DNA of 64,000 bases from Cherax quadricarinatus (lineage: Eukaryota > Arthropoda > Malacostraca > Decapoda > Parastacidae): contig NC_091352.1 in the NCBI RefSeq assembly GCF_038502225.1, forward strand, positions 24,307,611 through 24,371,610, written 5' to 3'. Position numbers and translations under genes: made by a program. This document shows positions 45,470 to 57,908 of the stretch, one piece after another; within the stretch, counting starts at the first letter, position 1; each line of letters starts with the position of its first letter. The notes under the pieces were generated by a model. The model searched no databases and was not told where the DNA came from. It saw nothing but the letters and a program-made list of their open reading frames with translations.

Positions 45470-45830
45470 ATGCCAGATTCTAATGATTACGATTTTACTT
45501 GCAAATGCTTTGATTGCATTCATCGTAGAGTCGGGTACTCTAGGGACTGGAGCCAGATAGAGCTGGTGGGGGAAACAACTGGCTGGCATCACTGTTTCCA
45601 ATCACCACTGATATATAAATATACGTTTCTGATTATCATTCACAGAATAATTTCTACTACTTTTTTCAGATGACATTGCGAATGATTACGGAAGATTATT
45701 TTGTATTAATATTGTGATGTGTGAATTATGTATTATGTTATGGTGCAGTAGTGGTGAAGGATTACTTTGAGAGATGTACCTGTCATATACCTGTGACTGG
45801 TATCGAGTGTTGTTTTACTCTTGTATCCAG
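45466..45830. other. No gene recognised
   Basis: A frame at 45386-45673 is open only through the (CT)n run and lacks any recognisable domain. No repeat family was recognised. Confidence 0.45.
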
Positions 45831-46240
45831 GCCAAAGGGCAGACTTCCCTGCTGAGTGAATAATCAACGTGTCCGCTGTTAATAGTAGCCCGCAGGTCAA
45901 GGACATCATTTAGACCACTCTCATGAGCCCTCCTAGGGCGGGGAAGGTGCCAGAGCCAGAGCCAGAGCTTGCTGCCACCTGCAACTCACAAGACTGCCAT
46001 TCCCACGAGCCCCCTGGCGCGAGGAATATGGCAGACCAGAGACCTAGCTTCGCCCTACGAGCCCCATGAAGGCGGGGAATGGGGCTAGGCCTGGGGACAA
46101 TTGATCCCAGAAGATGAGGAGGTACTTGTATCTCCTCCCATAGCAGACATAGGTCTCAGACACTCCCACGACAGGGAGCCAAGGCCGGGTCACCATCTGG
46201 AAAACACCGGGACCGGGAGAGTACCAGCGAATCAAGAAGA
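45831..46240. repeat. GC-rich dispersed-repeat-like block with an internal triplicated motif
   Basis: Much richer in G+C than its surroundings. A motif of the form GAGCCC..(T/C)..GGCG(G/A)GGAA occurs three times (about 45927, 46009 and 46060). It ends in an AAGAAGAAGAA-type tail at about 46235, as in a retroposon. I believe related sequence is common in crayfish, from memory only. Confidence 0.45.
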
Positions 46241-46284
46241 AGAATTATATTTTAGCTTGATTGATCTGGTAACTGATACATATA

Positions 46285-46750
46285 GTCCATTAATCAATCA
46301 ATCGATTTTTATTTTCTTGCAAGATTACATTGAGATTATGAAATTACAAAACTAAGTTGCAATGCAAAGAGCCACTATCATGCCTAGGTATTATAGACAG
46401 ACTTAATTTAATGGCTTACAGACTACTTAATACAAAAGAAATTGATCATAGTTGAAGTTGTATATTTTGTTTATAGTACAAGGTAATTTTACTCTAATTA
46501 CAATAGTTTCAACAGTAAATACTGAAATTATATTATTGGAATATAACACTGTGAGTTGTTGAAAGTAGTTTACAGTATGATAATGCTACAGTTTGGTGTA
46601 AGACAGTAATGTCTTGGGTAGGTATTTATACTACAAGGTAGTTTTAATCGATGTCAATCAGTTAATCGATGTCAGAAGTCTCTTGTTACTCTCATATCAC
46701 CAAGGGTAGCTGTGCTCAAGAATAAACTGAATTACTAGCTTTTATATGTT
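46285..46750 (-). mobile_element. Diverged LINE C 3' end with (AATC)n tail
   Basis: Starts with AATCAATCAATCG and TTTTTATT, then shares the order 'gccact', 'atgcctaggtatt', 'agacagacttaattt' and 'ttacaga' with the LINE C copy at 47022. No coding part recognisable. Confidence 0.5.
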
Positions 46751-46839
46751 ATGTCAAATAATTAACTAATCATAGCTATGCAGTCCTGTGGAGTGCTCTC
46801 ACAAGACGCATGATTTTCCAGGCGGTCACTCACACAGTG

Positions 46840-47530
46840 TGGCCCGAGGCCTGGCTTCCAGGGTAGACCCGGCCTGGTTTCCAGAGTAGACCCGGCCTGG
46901 TTTCCAGAGTAGACCCGGCTGGTTTCCAGAGTAGACCCGGCCTAGTTTCCAAAGTAGACCCGGCCTGGCTTCCAGAGTACACCCGGTCTGGTTTCCAGAG
47001 TAGATTCGGCCTGGCTTCCAGAATTCAATTCAATTCAATTCAATTCAATTCAAGTTTATTCTCTATAAGGGTTACAATGTGGGGTTTACAGGTTTTGGGT
47101 ATTGTGTGGTTTACACGTTATAAAATACTAATTACAGAGGGGGCCACTAAGACACCTAGCATGGCTAGGCATTTCGAGCAGACTTAGATTAATTCTTAAC
47201 ATTAAATCCTTACAGATATGGTATTAAGGCTAAGTGACTACATCATAATTTGTGAGTTTAGCAATGTGAATGCTTTTGTTTTGGCACAATACAAAGTGTC
47301 TATATTGGAGTATCATAGGCAAACTTATGACTAGTTAGGATTTATTATTTTAAGATTAAGATTAGTATTTCTGGGTTTATAGTCAGTGGGTGAGTGAGTG
47401 TAATTGTGAACCACCAGGTGGTTATCATGTAGTTAGTTGTCGGGGTGGATCAGGGAGATAAGATGTTTTCTAACCGACCTGGTTTCCAGAGTAGACCCGG
47501 CCTGGTTTCCAGAGAAGACCCGGGGAATGG
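46840..47530. repeat. 23-bp minisatellite split by a LINE C insertion
   Basis: About nine units with CCTGGTTTCCAGAGTAGACC. Units flank a 456-bp LINE C 3' end on both sides (46850-47021 and 47478-47525), so the LINE inserted in an existing array. Confidence 0.85.
47022..47477 (-). mobile_element. LINE C 3' end inserted in the 23-bp minisatellite
   Basis: - strand copy of the 24.1-24.97 kb LINE C 3' UTR, starting at its last codons (GTTAGAAAACATCTTATCTC) and ending in about six GAATT units. It lacks the SINE-2 present in the other copy, so it shows the uninterrupted order. Confidence 0.85.
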
Positions 47531-47671
47531 ATAACACAAACTAAGAACTATTAAAAAAGAGGCTCTATAGAAGAATGGAAACCTCAGGAGATTCTGTTGG
47601 AACATATGACTGAGGAATGCAAGTAAAAAGACGTATATAATTATTTAAGGAGATCGCATTCTCTCTCTCTC

Positions 47672-48165
47672 TCTTGGAAAACCTATAGCCACTTGGAGGA
47701 CAAGAAACGTGGGGTGAAGATGCTGGAGACAGTATTGGAAAACGTCATGCACCAACATGTTAGGGATACAACCAGAGAGAGAGGAAAGGATGTTGCAGAA
47801 AGGTTGGTTCTCATATTCACCTTGAACAGTTCTGACATAAGGGTTATCCCACATGAAAGATCCTTCGGCGCTAGTGATCACGACGTCCTGAGATTTGAGT
47901 ACCTTGTAGAGTTTAACAGTGGAGAATGCAGAAACACGAGAAAAATGGGAGAAGCCAAATTTCAAAAAAGGGGTCTACATAGGCATAAGGAGATTCCTGC
48001 ATGAAGTACAGTGGGAAAGAAAACTGAAAAGGAAAGAGAACTGAAAAGGATCTTGGGGTAGGTATTTTACCGAGCATGTCCCCTGAGGCACACATTAATC
48101 AAATAACTGTTACAGCTTATGGGCGCTTTGCAAACCTAAGAATAGCATTTCGACATCATAAAACT
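47672..48165 (+). pseudogene. LINE B fragment, + strand, internally deleted
   Basis: Encodes part of the endonuclease (LETVLENVMHQHVRDTTRER, ERSFGASDHDVLRFEYL) and then jumps at about 48045 to the post-RT segment (KDLGVGILPSMSPEAH..). It meets a - strand LINE B at about 48165. Confidence 0.75.
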
Positions 48166-49215
48166 CCATTAGGTTTGTGTTCCTTTCTATGTGCTCCACC
48201 ACTCTTCTCTTAATAATCGTCTCCTTGACTTTGTATACTTTACATGTCAGTGACACTGGTCTGTAGTTTAATGCCTCCTTTCTTAAAAATTGAGACTACA
48301 TAATGTCGTCTTCTGTACCTCAGGTAGTTGTCCAGTTTCAATGGATGTGTTGAAGATTGTTGTTAGTGGCACACACAGCGTCACTGCTCCTTCTCCAAGG
48401 ACCCACGGAGAGATGTTGTTCAGTCCGACCGCCTCTGAGGTATCAAATTCAAGTACCAGCTTCTTCACCTCCTTCTCGGTTGTGTGTGTTTCATCCAGCA
48501 CTTGTTGGTATATTCCTGGAGTCCTTTCTGTCTCCACTGCAAATATTTCCTTAAATCGCATGTTGTGCTACTCAGATACTTCTTGGTCGTTTCTTGTGAG
48601 CTCCCCACCTTCCTTCCTTCCTCAACCTGATTACCTGGTCCTTGAGTACTGTTTTCCTATAGATGTGGCTATACAACAGTTTCGGGTCATATTGGACTTT
48701 CGATGCTACGTCCTTTTCGTATTGCCTCTGGGCCTCCCTCCTTTTATGTACATACTTGTTTCTGGCTCTTCTACTAATCCCTTTATTTTCCTGGGTTCTT
48801 TGTATTCTGTACGTTTTCCATTCTCTAGCGCAATAGTTTTTGCCTCCATTCACCTTCGGGTAAATCAAGGGCTCGTTCTGGGCTTCCCATTATTTCTGTT
48901 GCCCTTGGGAACAAACCTTTCCTCTGCCACCTTGCATTTTGTTGTTACGTAGTCCATCATTTCGTTTACTGATTTTCCTATGAATTCTCGTTCCCACTGA
49001 ACGTCTTACAGAAAGTTCCACATACCTGTGTTGTTCCCCCGTTTGTAGTTTGGCCTTCTCCATCTACTCGTGTTACCCTCTCCACTTGTAACTATTACGT
49101 AGTCAAAGCTTAGAACCACGTGATCACTAGCTCCAAGGGGTCTTTCATATGTGATGTTCTCGAAATCCGAACTACTCAAGGTGAATGCGAGGTCAAGTCT
49201 TGCTGGTTCATCCTC
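48166..49215 (-). pseudogene. LINE B fragment, - strand (endonuclease to RT fingers)
   Basis: - strand frames: RKYVHKRREAQRQYEKDVAS, YDPKLLYSHIYRKTVLKDQV, KKLVLEFDTSEAVGLNNISP, VPLTTIFNTSIETGQLPE. The endonuclease end (YERPLGASDHVVLSF-like) is at 49095-49215. The GPDNISPWVL block reads VGLNNISPWVL. No RT palm. Confidence 0.75.
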
Positions 49216-49700
49216 ACCTGTGTTTGTGTTTGTGTGTACTCACATATTTGTGGTTGCAGGGGTCGAATCATAGCTCGTGGCCCTGCCTCTTCACTGATTG
49301 CTACTAAGTCCTCTCTCTCCCTACTCCATGAGCTTTATCAAACCTCGTCTTAAAACTATGTTTGGTTCCTGCTCCACTACGTCCCTTTCTAGGCTCTTCC
49401 ACTTCCTAACAACTCTGTGACTGAAGGAATACTTCCTAACATCCCTTTGACTCATAGGAGTCTTCAACTTCCAATTGTGACCCCTTGTTTCTGTGTCGCA
49501 TCTCTGGAACATCCTGTTTTTGTCAAAAATATCCATTCTTTACAATATTATGTATGTCGTAAACATGTCTCCCCTGACCCTCTTGTCCTCCAGTGTCCTC
49601 AGGCCGATTTCCCTTAACCATTCTTCGTCGGACATTCCCCTTAGCTCTAGAACCAGCCTTGTTGCAAACCTTTGCACATTCTCTAATTTCTTGACGTAGG
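49216..49700 (-). pseudogene. LINE B 3' end, - strand
   Basis: The tail region with GTGTACTCACATATTTGTGG, then the 3' UTR, then frames reading KKLENVQRFATRLVLELRGM, EEWLREIGLRTLEDKRVRGD and KYSFSHRVVRKWKSLERDVV. 5'-truncated at 49700 next to a GT/AT-rich tract. Confidence 0.8.
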
Positions 49701-49735
49701 TACGTGTGTATGTGTGTATTTGTATATATATATAT

Positions 49736-50172
<437 letters not shown>

Positions 50173-50214
50173 TACATGTGAGTGTGTATGTGATTTGTGT
50201 ATGTGTGCATTTTT

Positions 50215-51245
50215 TTGTGTGTGTACTCGCTTGTGTGCAGTTGCAGGGGTCGGGACACACTTCCTGGCTCAGCCCCTTCGCTGGTCGCTACTAGTTCTAC
50301 TCTCTCACTTCTCCAGTATTCTTATTGTACCTTTTCTTAAAGCTATGCATGCATCATGCCTCCAATACTTCACTCACCAAATTGTTCCACTTCCTGACAA
50401 CTCTAAGTCTGAAGAAATACTTCCTAAAATCCATATGTTTGATATGTGTTTTCAGCTTCCAGTTTTGTCCCCATTGTTTCCGAGACAAGTCTGCAAAACT
50501 TTCTTACCATCTTCACGTGATAAATTCCTCTCATTATTTTATACTTAGTTATCACGACGTCCTTATTTCACCTGTCCTGTGTCATCAGGTTAAGTTCCCT
50601 TAACCTCCTCTTGTAGGATATATCCGTTAGCTCTAGGACAAGTCTTGTTGCAAACTTTTTCACTTTCTCTAATTTCTCGAAGTCCTTGACCAAGTGTGGG
50701 TTCCATACTGGTGCTGAATACTCCAATATGAGCCTGACGTACACTGTGTACAGTGTCATGAATAACCGCTTATTTGGACGTTCAATCGCTTTTCTCACGT
50801 TTGCCAGGCGCCCATATACTACAGCTGATGTGCGCCTCAGGAGATGTGCTCGGTATGATGCTGACCCCAAGATCCTTTTCCATGAGTGAGGTTTGCAGAC
50901 TTTGACCCCCTACCATGTACTCCGTCTGCGGTCTTCTTTCACCTTTCCCAGTCTTCTTGACTTTGCACTTGGTGGAGTTAAACTCCATGAGCCAGTTAGA
51001 CCAAGCTTGCAGCCTGTCCAGAACCTTTTCTAGTCCTTCCTGCTCCTTATCCACTTGAATTCTCATTAAGTTCACATCACCTGCAAACAAGGACGCTTCT
51101 GAGTCTATTCCTTCCGTTATGTCGTTCACATATACCAGAAACAGCACAAGTCCTACAACTGACCCTTGTGGAACCCCGCTCGTCACAGGCGCCCACTCCG
51201 ACACCTCGTTACGTATCATGACTCGTTGTTACCTTCCTTCCTGCG
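50215..51245 (-). pseudogene. LINE B fragment, - strand (RT palm to 3' UTR)
   Basis: - strand: [40 protein letters not shown] with FAGDVNLM (catalytic FADD reads FAGD), WSNWLMEFNSTKCKVKKTGK, MEKDLGVSIIPSTSPEAH, VRLILEYSAPVWNPHLV, EKLEKVKKFATRLVLEL. The 3' UTR block GTTGCAGGGGTCGGGAC leads to a GT-rich tail at 50190-50232. The 5' truncation abuts the microsatellites at 51246. Confidence 0.8.
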
Positions 51246-51480
<235 letters not shown>

Positions 51481-51664
51481 GTGCGTGAAAAATCTTCAGC
51501 ATTTTTACACACCTGCCAGCACACATGTTTTTCTCCACCTCAGCAGCAACACCTGTGAGCAACAGTTACTTAAGTCAAAGTTAAGAAGAATGTTTATGTT
51601 AGTATTTAAGTGTTACTGTGTGTTACACACTACTGTGACAATGTTGCTGATGATAATGATTTAA

Positions 51665-52060
51665 AGTAATTGTAAACAGTATAATTGTAAACAGTATAAT
51701 TGTAAACATTATAATTGTAAACATTATAATTGTAAACATTATAATTGTAAACATTATAATTGTAAACATTATAATTGTAAACATTATAATTGTAAACATT
51801 ATAATTGTAAACATTATAATTGTAAACATTATAATTGTAAACATTATAATTGTAAACATTATAATTGTAAACATTATAATTGTAAACAGAATAATTGTAA
51901 ACATTATAATTGTAAATATTATAATTGTAAACATTATAATTGTAAACATTATAATTGTAAACATTATAATTGTAAACATTATAATTGTAAACATTATAAT
52001 TGTAAACATTATAATTGTAAACACTATAATTGTAAACATTATAATTGTAAACATTATAAT
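51665..52060. repeat. 15-bp minisatellite, about 26 units
   Basis: Unit ATTATAATTGTAAAC, highly homogeneous. The 154-157 codon open frames on the - strand (VYNYN, FTIIM) follow from the unit length. Confidence 0.96.
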
Positions 52061-52570
52061 GTTCAATGTCTGATGCTTCGTATGCAATATATGGGTCGTT
52101 CATTGACCTTAAACTGTGTAGACATTTTTTTTTGTAATCTCTTGAGCTGCAGATTGCATCTTCTAGTCTGTTTTTATTCTTTATTTACTCATGTATTTTT
52201 CTTAGCAGAAAAACAACGTCTTGATGTCAGGCTGTGACTTACAATATGCTAATTTTATTAATCAAATTAGTTTGAGATAAACAACTGCAGAAGTCTCTAG
52301 TAATCAGAAAGTAAGTCTCAGTATTTAATTATTCTTTTTTTCCCCTATAACATCTGTGTGCCCTTAAGAACATTGTTCAACATTTGTATATTATATACAC
52401 TAAGCTTTTATAAGACCAAGTTACATTTGACATTGAACATTTTAGTCTCTCAAAAAGGCTTGAATTAGATTTAATTTGTCTTATATACCATTTTTTACCG
52501 AAGACAATTGAGTATTAGTGAATGTCTCTTTTGACTGCCTTCAAATCTTCACCACTAATCTTAACTCCAT
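52061..52570. other. No gene recognised
   Basis: AT-rich, without a long frame, tandem unit or known element. Confidence 0.5.
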
Positions 52571-52697
52571 TACACAAATAACCCGCACATAAAAGAGAGA
52601 AGCTTACGACGACGTTTCGGTCCGACTTGTAATTGGTCCAAGTCGGACCGAAACGTCGTCGTAAGCTTCTCTCTTTAATGTGCGGGTTATTTGTGTA
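52571..52697. repeat. 127-bp near-perfect palindrome with hammerhead-like GAAACGTC
   Basis: Arms of 58 bases (52571-52628 and 52640-52697) differ at one base and enclose an 11-base loop. Each arm contains GGTCCGACTT / AAGTCGGACC, CGAAACGTCGTCG and GCTTCTCTCTTT. On the + strand, GGTCC-AAGTC-GGACC-GAAACGTC has the stem II - GAAA - GUC order of the PLE hammerheads, with GAC/GTC able to form stem I, but the CUGANGA part is poor (TTGTAAT). Confidence 0.8.
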
Positions 52698-52915
52698 TCG
52701 TTCCAGTCACGGTATTGTGCCTTTTATGTTACTTAACTCCATTACCAGATGATGCGGCACTCTGCACTATTCCGTTCGTCTGCACTGAGGCACAGGGAAC
52801 TGAGGTTATGGGTTACTGGGATGTCTTTCTCGGATCACAGTCACCGAAACACTAAATCTTTTCATTATTATTATTAATAGCAGTTGTACTTATTATTATT
52901 ATTAATATTATTATA

Positions 52916-52980
<65 letters not shown>

Positions 52981-53070
52981 GGTGTAAGCTCCCTGAAGGG
53001 GCCTCCTCCTCCTTATGATTAGAAAATGAATTTAGCAAAATAAGATAAAACAAATATGACAATATCTTTA
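52698..53070. other. No gene; (ATT)n microsatellite at 52862-52980
   Basis: The microsatellite is about 35 ATT units with a few TAA breaks. The remainder is AT-rich without recognisable features. 53060-53075 (CTTTATTTATTACAAG) is the SINE-2 3' end that leads into the 21-bp array. Confidence 0.8.
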
Positions 53071-53074
53071 TTTA

Positions 53075-55912
53075 TTACAAGTACATGAACAAGGTACACA
53101 AGTACATGTACAAGGTATACAAGTACATGTACAAGGTACACAAGTACATGTACAAGGTATACAAGTACATGTACAAGGTATACAAGTACATGTACAAGGT
53201 ACACAAGTACATGTACAAGGTACAAGTACATGTACAAGGTATACAAGTACATGTACAAGGTATACAAGTACATGTACAAGGTATACAAGTACATGTACAA
53301 GGTACACAAGTATATGTACAAGGTATACAAGTACATGTACAAGGTATACAAGTACATGTACAAGGTATACAAGTACATGTACAAGGTACACAAGTACATG
53401 TACAAGGTATACAAGTACATGTACAAGGTACACAAGTACATGTACAAGGTATACAAGTACATGTACAAGGTAAACAAGTACATGTACAAGGTACAAGGTA
53501 CAAGGTACACAAGTACATGTACAAGGTATACAAGTACATGTACAAGGTACACAATTACATGTACAAGGTATACAAGTACATGTACAAGGTAAACAAGTAC
53601 ATGTACATGTACAAGGTATAAAAGTACATGTACAACGTATACAAGTACATGTACAAGGTACACAAGTACATGTACAAGGTATACAAGTACATGTACAAGG
53701 TACACAAGTACATGTACAAGGTATACAAGTACATGTACAAGGTATACAAGTACATGTACAAGGTATACAAGTACATGTACAAGGTACACAAGTACATGTA
53801 CAAGGTATACAAGTACATGTACAAGGTACACAAGTACATGTACAAGGTATACAAGTACATGTACAAGGTACACAAGTACATGTACAAGGTATACAAGTAC
53901 ATGTACAAGGTATACAAGTACATGTACAAGGTATACAAGTACATGTACAAGGTACACAAGTACATGTACAAGGTATACAAGTACATGTACAAGGTACACA
54001 AGTACATGTACAAGGTATACAAGTACATGTACAAGGTATACAAGTACATGTACAAGGTACACAAGTACATGTACAAGGTATACAAGTACATGTACAAGGT
54101 ACACAAGTACATGTACAAGGTATACAAGTACATGTACAAGGTATACAAGTACATGTACAAGGTATACAAGTACATGTACAAGGTACACAAGTACATGTAC
54201 AAGGTATACAAGTACATGTACAAGGTACACAAGTACATGTACAAGGTATACAAGTACATGTACAAGGTATACAAGTACATGTACAAGGTACACAAGTACA
54301 TGTACAAGGTATACAAGTACATGTACAAGGTATACAAGTACATGTACAAGGTATACAAGTACATGTACAAGGTATACAAGTACATGTACAAGGTATACAA
54401 GTACATGTATAAGGTATACAAGTACATGTACAAGGTATACAAGTACATGTACAAGGTATACAAGTACATGTATAAGGTATACAAGTACATGTACAAGGTA
54501 TACAAGTACATGTACAAGGTATACAAGTACATGTACAAGGTATACAAGTACATGTACAAGGTATACAAGTACATGTATAAGGTATACAAGTACATGTACA
54601 AGGTATACAAGTACATGTACAAGGTATACAAGTACATGTATAAGGTATACAAGTACATGTACAAGGTATACAAGTACATGTACAAGGTATACAAGTACAT
54701 GTACAAGGTATACAAGTACATGTACAAGGTAAACAAGTACATGTACAAGGTATACAAGTACATGTACAAGGTACACAAGTACATGTACAAGGTAAACAAG
54801 TACATGTACAAGGTATACAAGTACATGTACAAGGTATACAAGTACATCTAAAAGGTATACAAGTACATTTACAAGGTATACAAGTAAATGTACAAGGTAT
54901 ACAAGTACATGTACAAGGTATACAAGTGCATGAACAAGGTATACAAGTACATGTACAAGGTATACAAGTACATGTACAAGGTATACAAGTACATGTACAA
55001 GGTACACAAGTACATGTACAAGGTATACAAGTACATGTACAAGGTATACAAGTACATGTACAAGGTATACAAGTACATGTACAAGGTATACAAGTACATG
55101 TACAAGGTTTACAAGTACATGTACAAGGTATACAAGTACATGTACAAGGTATACAAGTACATGTACAAAGGTACACAAGTACATGTACAAGGTATACAAG
55201 TACATGTATAAGGTATACCAGTACATGTATAAGGTACACAAGTACATGTAAAAGGTATACAAGTACATGTACAAGGTACACAAGTACATGTACAAGGTAT
55301 ACAAGTACATGTACAAGGTATACAAGTACATGTACAGGGTATATAAGTACATGTACAAGGTACACAAGTACATGTACAAGGTATACAAGTATATGTACAA
55401 GGTATACAAGTACATGTACAAGGTACACAAGTACATGTACAAGGTATACAAGTACATGTACAAGGTATACAAGTACATGTACAAGGTATACAAGTACATG
55501 TACAAGGTACACAAGTACATGTACAAGGTACACAAGTACATGTGCAAGGTATACAAGTACATGTACAAGGTATACAAGTACATGTACAACGTATTCAAGT
55601 ACATGTACAAGGCATACAAGTACATGTACAAGGTATACAAGTACATGTACAAGGTATACAAGTACATGTATAAGGTATATAAGTGCTTGTATAAGGTATA
55701 CAAGTACATGTACAAGGTATACAAGTACATGTACAAGGTATACAAGTATATGTATAATGTATACAAGTACTTTTATAGGGTATACAAGTACATGTACAAT
55801 GTATACAAGTATATGTACAAGGTATACAAGTACATATACAAGGTATACAAGTACATATACAAGGTATACAAGTACATGTACAAGGTATACAAGTACATGT
55901 ACAAGGTATACA
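53075..55912. repeat. 21-bp minisatellite, about 134 units, expanded inside a SINE-2
   Basis: Each unit contains the palindrome GTACATGTAC followed by AAGGTATAC or AAGGTACAC. Left and right flanks are the two sides of a SINE-2, so the array grew from the single motif seen in the 4.8 kb copy. Higher-order duplication is visible: the variant ATGTATAAGG occurs at 54406, 54469, 54574 and 54637, that is the pair is repeated 168 bp (8 units) away. Open frames up to 915 codons (- strand) and 407 codons (+ strand, MYKVYKY) are not genes. Confidence 0.97.
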
Positions 55913-56023
55913 GACCATAGCTGACATCAATGATGTACTACTATATGGAAAGTCCCTTGTTATGCTGAGCATTTCCCGCAAATTAGGTCAATTTTGTCCC
56001 AGGATGCGACCCACACCAGTCCC
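55913..56023 (-). mobile_element. SINE-2 body, cut by the BEL/Pao element
   Basis: Continues 'cagaccatagctgacatc', the block 'ccttgttatgctgagcattt' and 'cccaggatgcgacccacacc', and stops at 56023 where the LTR begins. The tRNA-related head should lie beyond the LTR element, outside the window. Confidence 0.75.
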
Positions 56024-57100
56024 GTGGAGAAATTTTCTCCAGGAGGGGGGTATCAGCCCCCTTCAGCCCCCTTCAGCCCCCTTCAGCCCCCTTCAGCCCT
56101 TTCAGCCCTGAGGGGCCACTCAGAAGGGGCGAGCGTCTTGTTTACTGCTAGAGTGAGTAATTGATCACAGATGCTATGCCACGTAGTCAAATGACCTCTG
56201 CTCCTTGCAGCGGTGTTGCAACGTGTATTTTTATAAGAGACAGTACATCTCTTACTTAGCAGGACAATTTAGGAAAATCCTGCTCCCACTTTATTACCAT
56301 AGTAAAAATAGTGTACATTGTTGTCTACGCTTAAGACAGCAAGAAACAAACATTCTGCTTTGCTTCATCGAGGAGGTGACAAGGATGCAAGGTACTAGGT
56401 CAGCGTTTTTTTTTGTGCTGGGGGCAGTGACGGCATGGAGCGCTGTAGCGTCTGGCAGACTATCTTTGACTCTAGTGAGAGTGACACTGACGCCAGGATA
56501 ACTAGCAAAGAACACTGATCTGTGCGTTAGTGTGGACAAAGTGTCTCACAAAACACGATAAACATAAGAGAGGTGTGATCAGCTTCTCTTGTGATACATT
56601 GTGAACAATAAAGACAAATCTTGTGGAACATAGTGTACCAGTGTGCGTTTCCTAGACAATGGAAGACGTGGACATCCAAGGACACTTCAGCTTCTATCAA
56701 GTCACCGATATCTGTCGAAGGTGTTGAGAACACCATAGCTCACGTTACAAAGAGCAAGGTATGTTACGAATTTCTTGTAGATCGGGGGATTGCGCAATTC
56801 TTGAGTCACAAGGAGTTTGTAATCAACCTATAATCGGCAGTAAGGTGTGGACTTTTGAGTCCAAACAAGTAAGTATTTCGTCAGCCATCATCGAATGAAA
56901 TATGCTGACATAACACCCCCTAGGGGTAATTTATACTTACAAATTGTATCTCTTGACAGCCCACTGTTGTGATGGTTTCGACAGCTTCTAGACCTCGTCT
57001 GCAGGGGCGGCTGTGTAGACGATTTGCTGTCATTTATCAGCTAAGTGTTCATTATATATAGTTATAATAAACACAGCAGGTAAGGCCAAAAATCTCAACA
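56024..57100 (+). repeat. 5' LTR of BEL/Pao copy B (right end estimated)
   Basis: Starts GTGGAGAAATTTTCTCC (the first T of the TG seen in other copies is C here). Contains about five CAGCCCCCTT units at 56053-56100 and AATAAA at 56607. The right end is set at CTCAACA, just before a conserved 'tggtcgtgctcgaacc' segment; this could hold the primer site but does not match a tRNA 3' end that I can name. Confidence 0.65.
56607..56612 (+). promoter_or_regulatory. Possible polyadenylation signal in the LTR
   Basis: AATAAA in a conserved LTR stretch (GAACAATAAAGAC), repeated in the 3' LTR at 63794-63799 and in copy A. The position fits an R-region signal, but the cleavage site cannot be fixed. Confidence 0.4.
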
Positions 57101-57908
57101 GAGTTTTGGTCGTGCTCGAACCGGATAAAGACCACACTGTGGTCCAAATATGTTGTACTACAGTGTACAAATAACCTATGAGCCAAGGTCCTTCGAAAAA
57201 AGCTGTAAAACTAGTGTTTTACAATATAAATCAGTATAAATGAGTCCCTCCAGACTCAATCACAGAGAATGGGCAGCCAAAAGAAAACGGGCGCTCACCC
57301 AGCGTTCACCCAACGAAAACGGGAGCTGGGTGACTCACCCAACAAGAAGACGGGGGATGGTATCCTGCACCCTCCATCAACTGCTCCAATCTTGAAATCG
57401 CTGATTAAGACAACACAAGTGATGTTGTTTGTCTGAGTGTATATATACACATAGTGTTTATAATGTTTATAGACAGAAATTAAGAGACAAGATTATGTTA
57501 AAGTTTGTTTCTTATAGATCTACCTGTTATATTAAAGGAACTTATATATAAAGTGTAAGCTTTCAAATATATATTAACAGTGAAATTTATATATGTGTAA
57601 GTAATATTCACGTGTGATTACAGTTATACAGTGACATTTATAGTGTATAGTGAATGAAGTGTATAACATCGTTATTTACGATTAATCATCATGGGCAGGC
57701 TGACACAGCAAACTCTAAGCCATAAACACCAGACACATGTACGGTGTACCCTTCATGGTCATTAACCCTGAGGTTAAGCTTAGTGGGTCAGTAGTGTCTG
57801 ACTCGATTATTGCTGACTTAAGCATAACAAAAACTCAGCTGTCTATAGCAGTACAGTGTTTTATAAACACTCTAAGTGTGGTGCTGGAATTTTCAGTATA
57901 CCATTAAA

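Noticed and set aside
53019..55766. A 915-codon - strand frame and overlapping 821- and 430-codon frames
   Set aside because: All are readings of the 21-bp array in different phases; the flanks are SINE sequence.
57100..57125. Primer-binding site 'tggtcgtgctcgaacc'
   Set aside because: It is placed right, but the tRNA T-arm-like TCGAA lies too close to the end for pairing with a tRNA 3' terminus; I could not name a primer.
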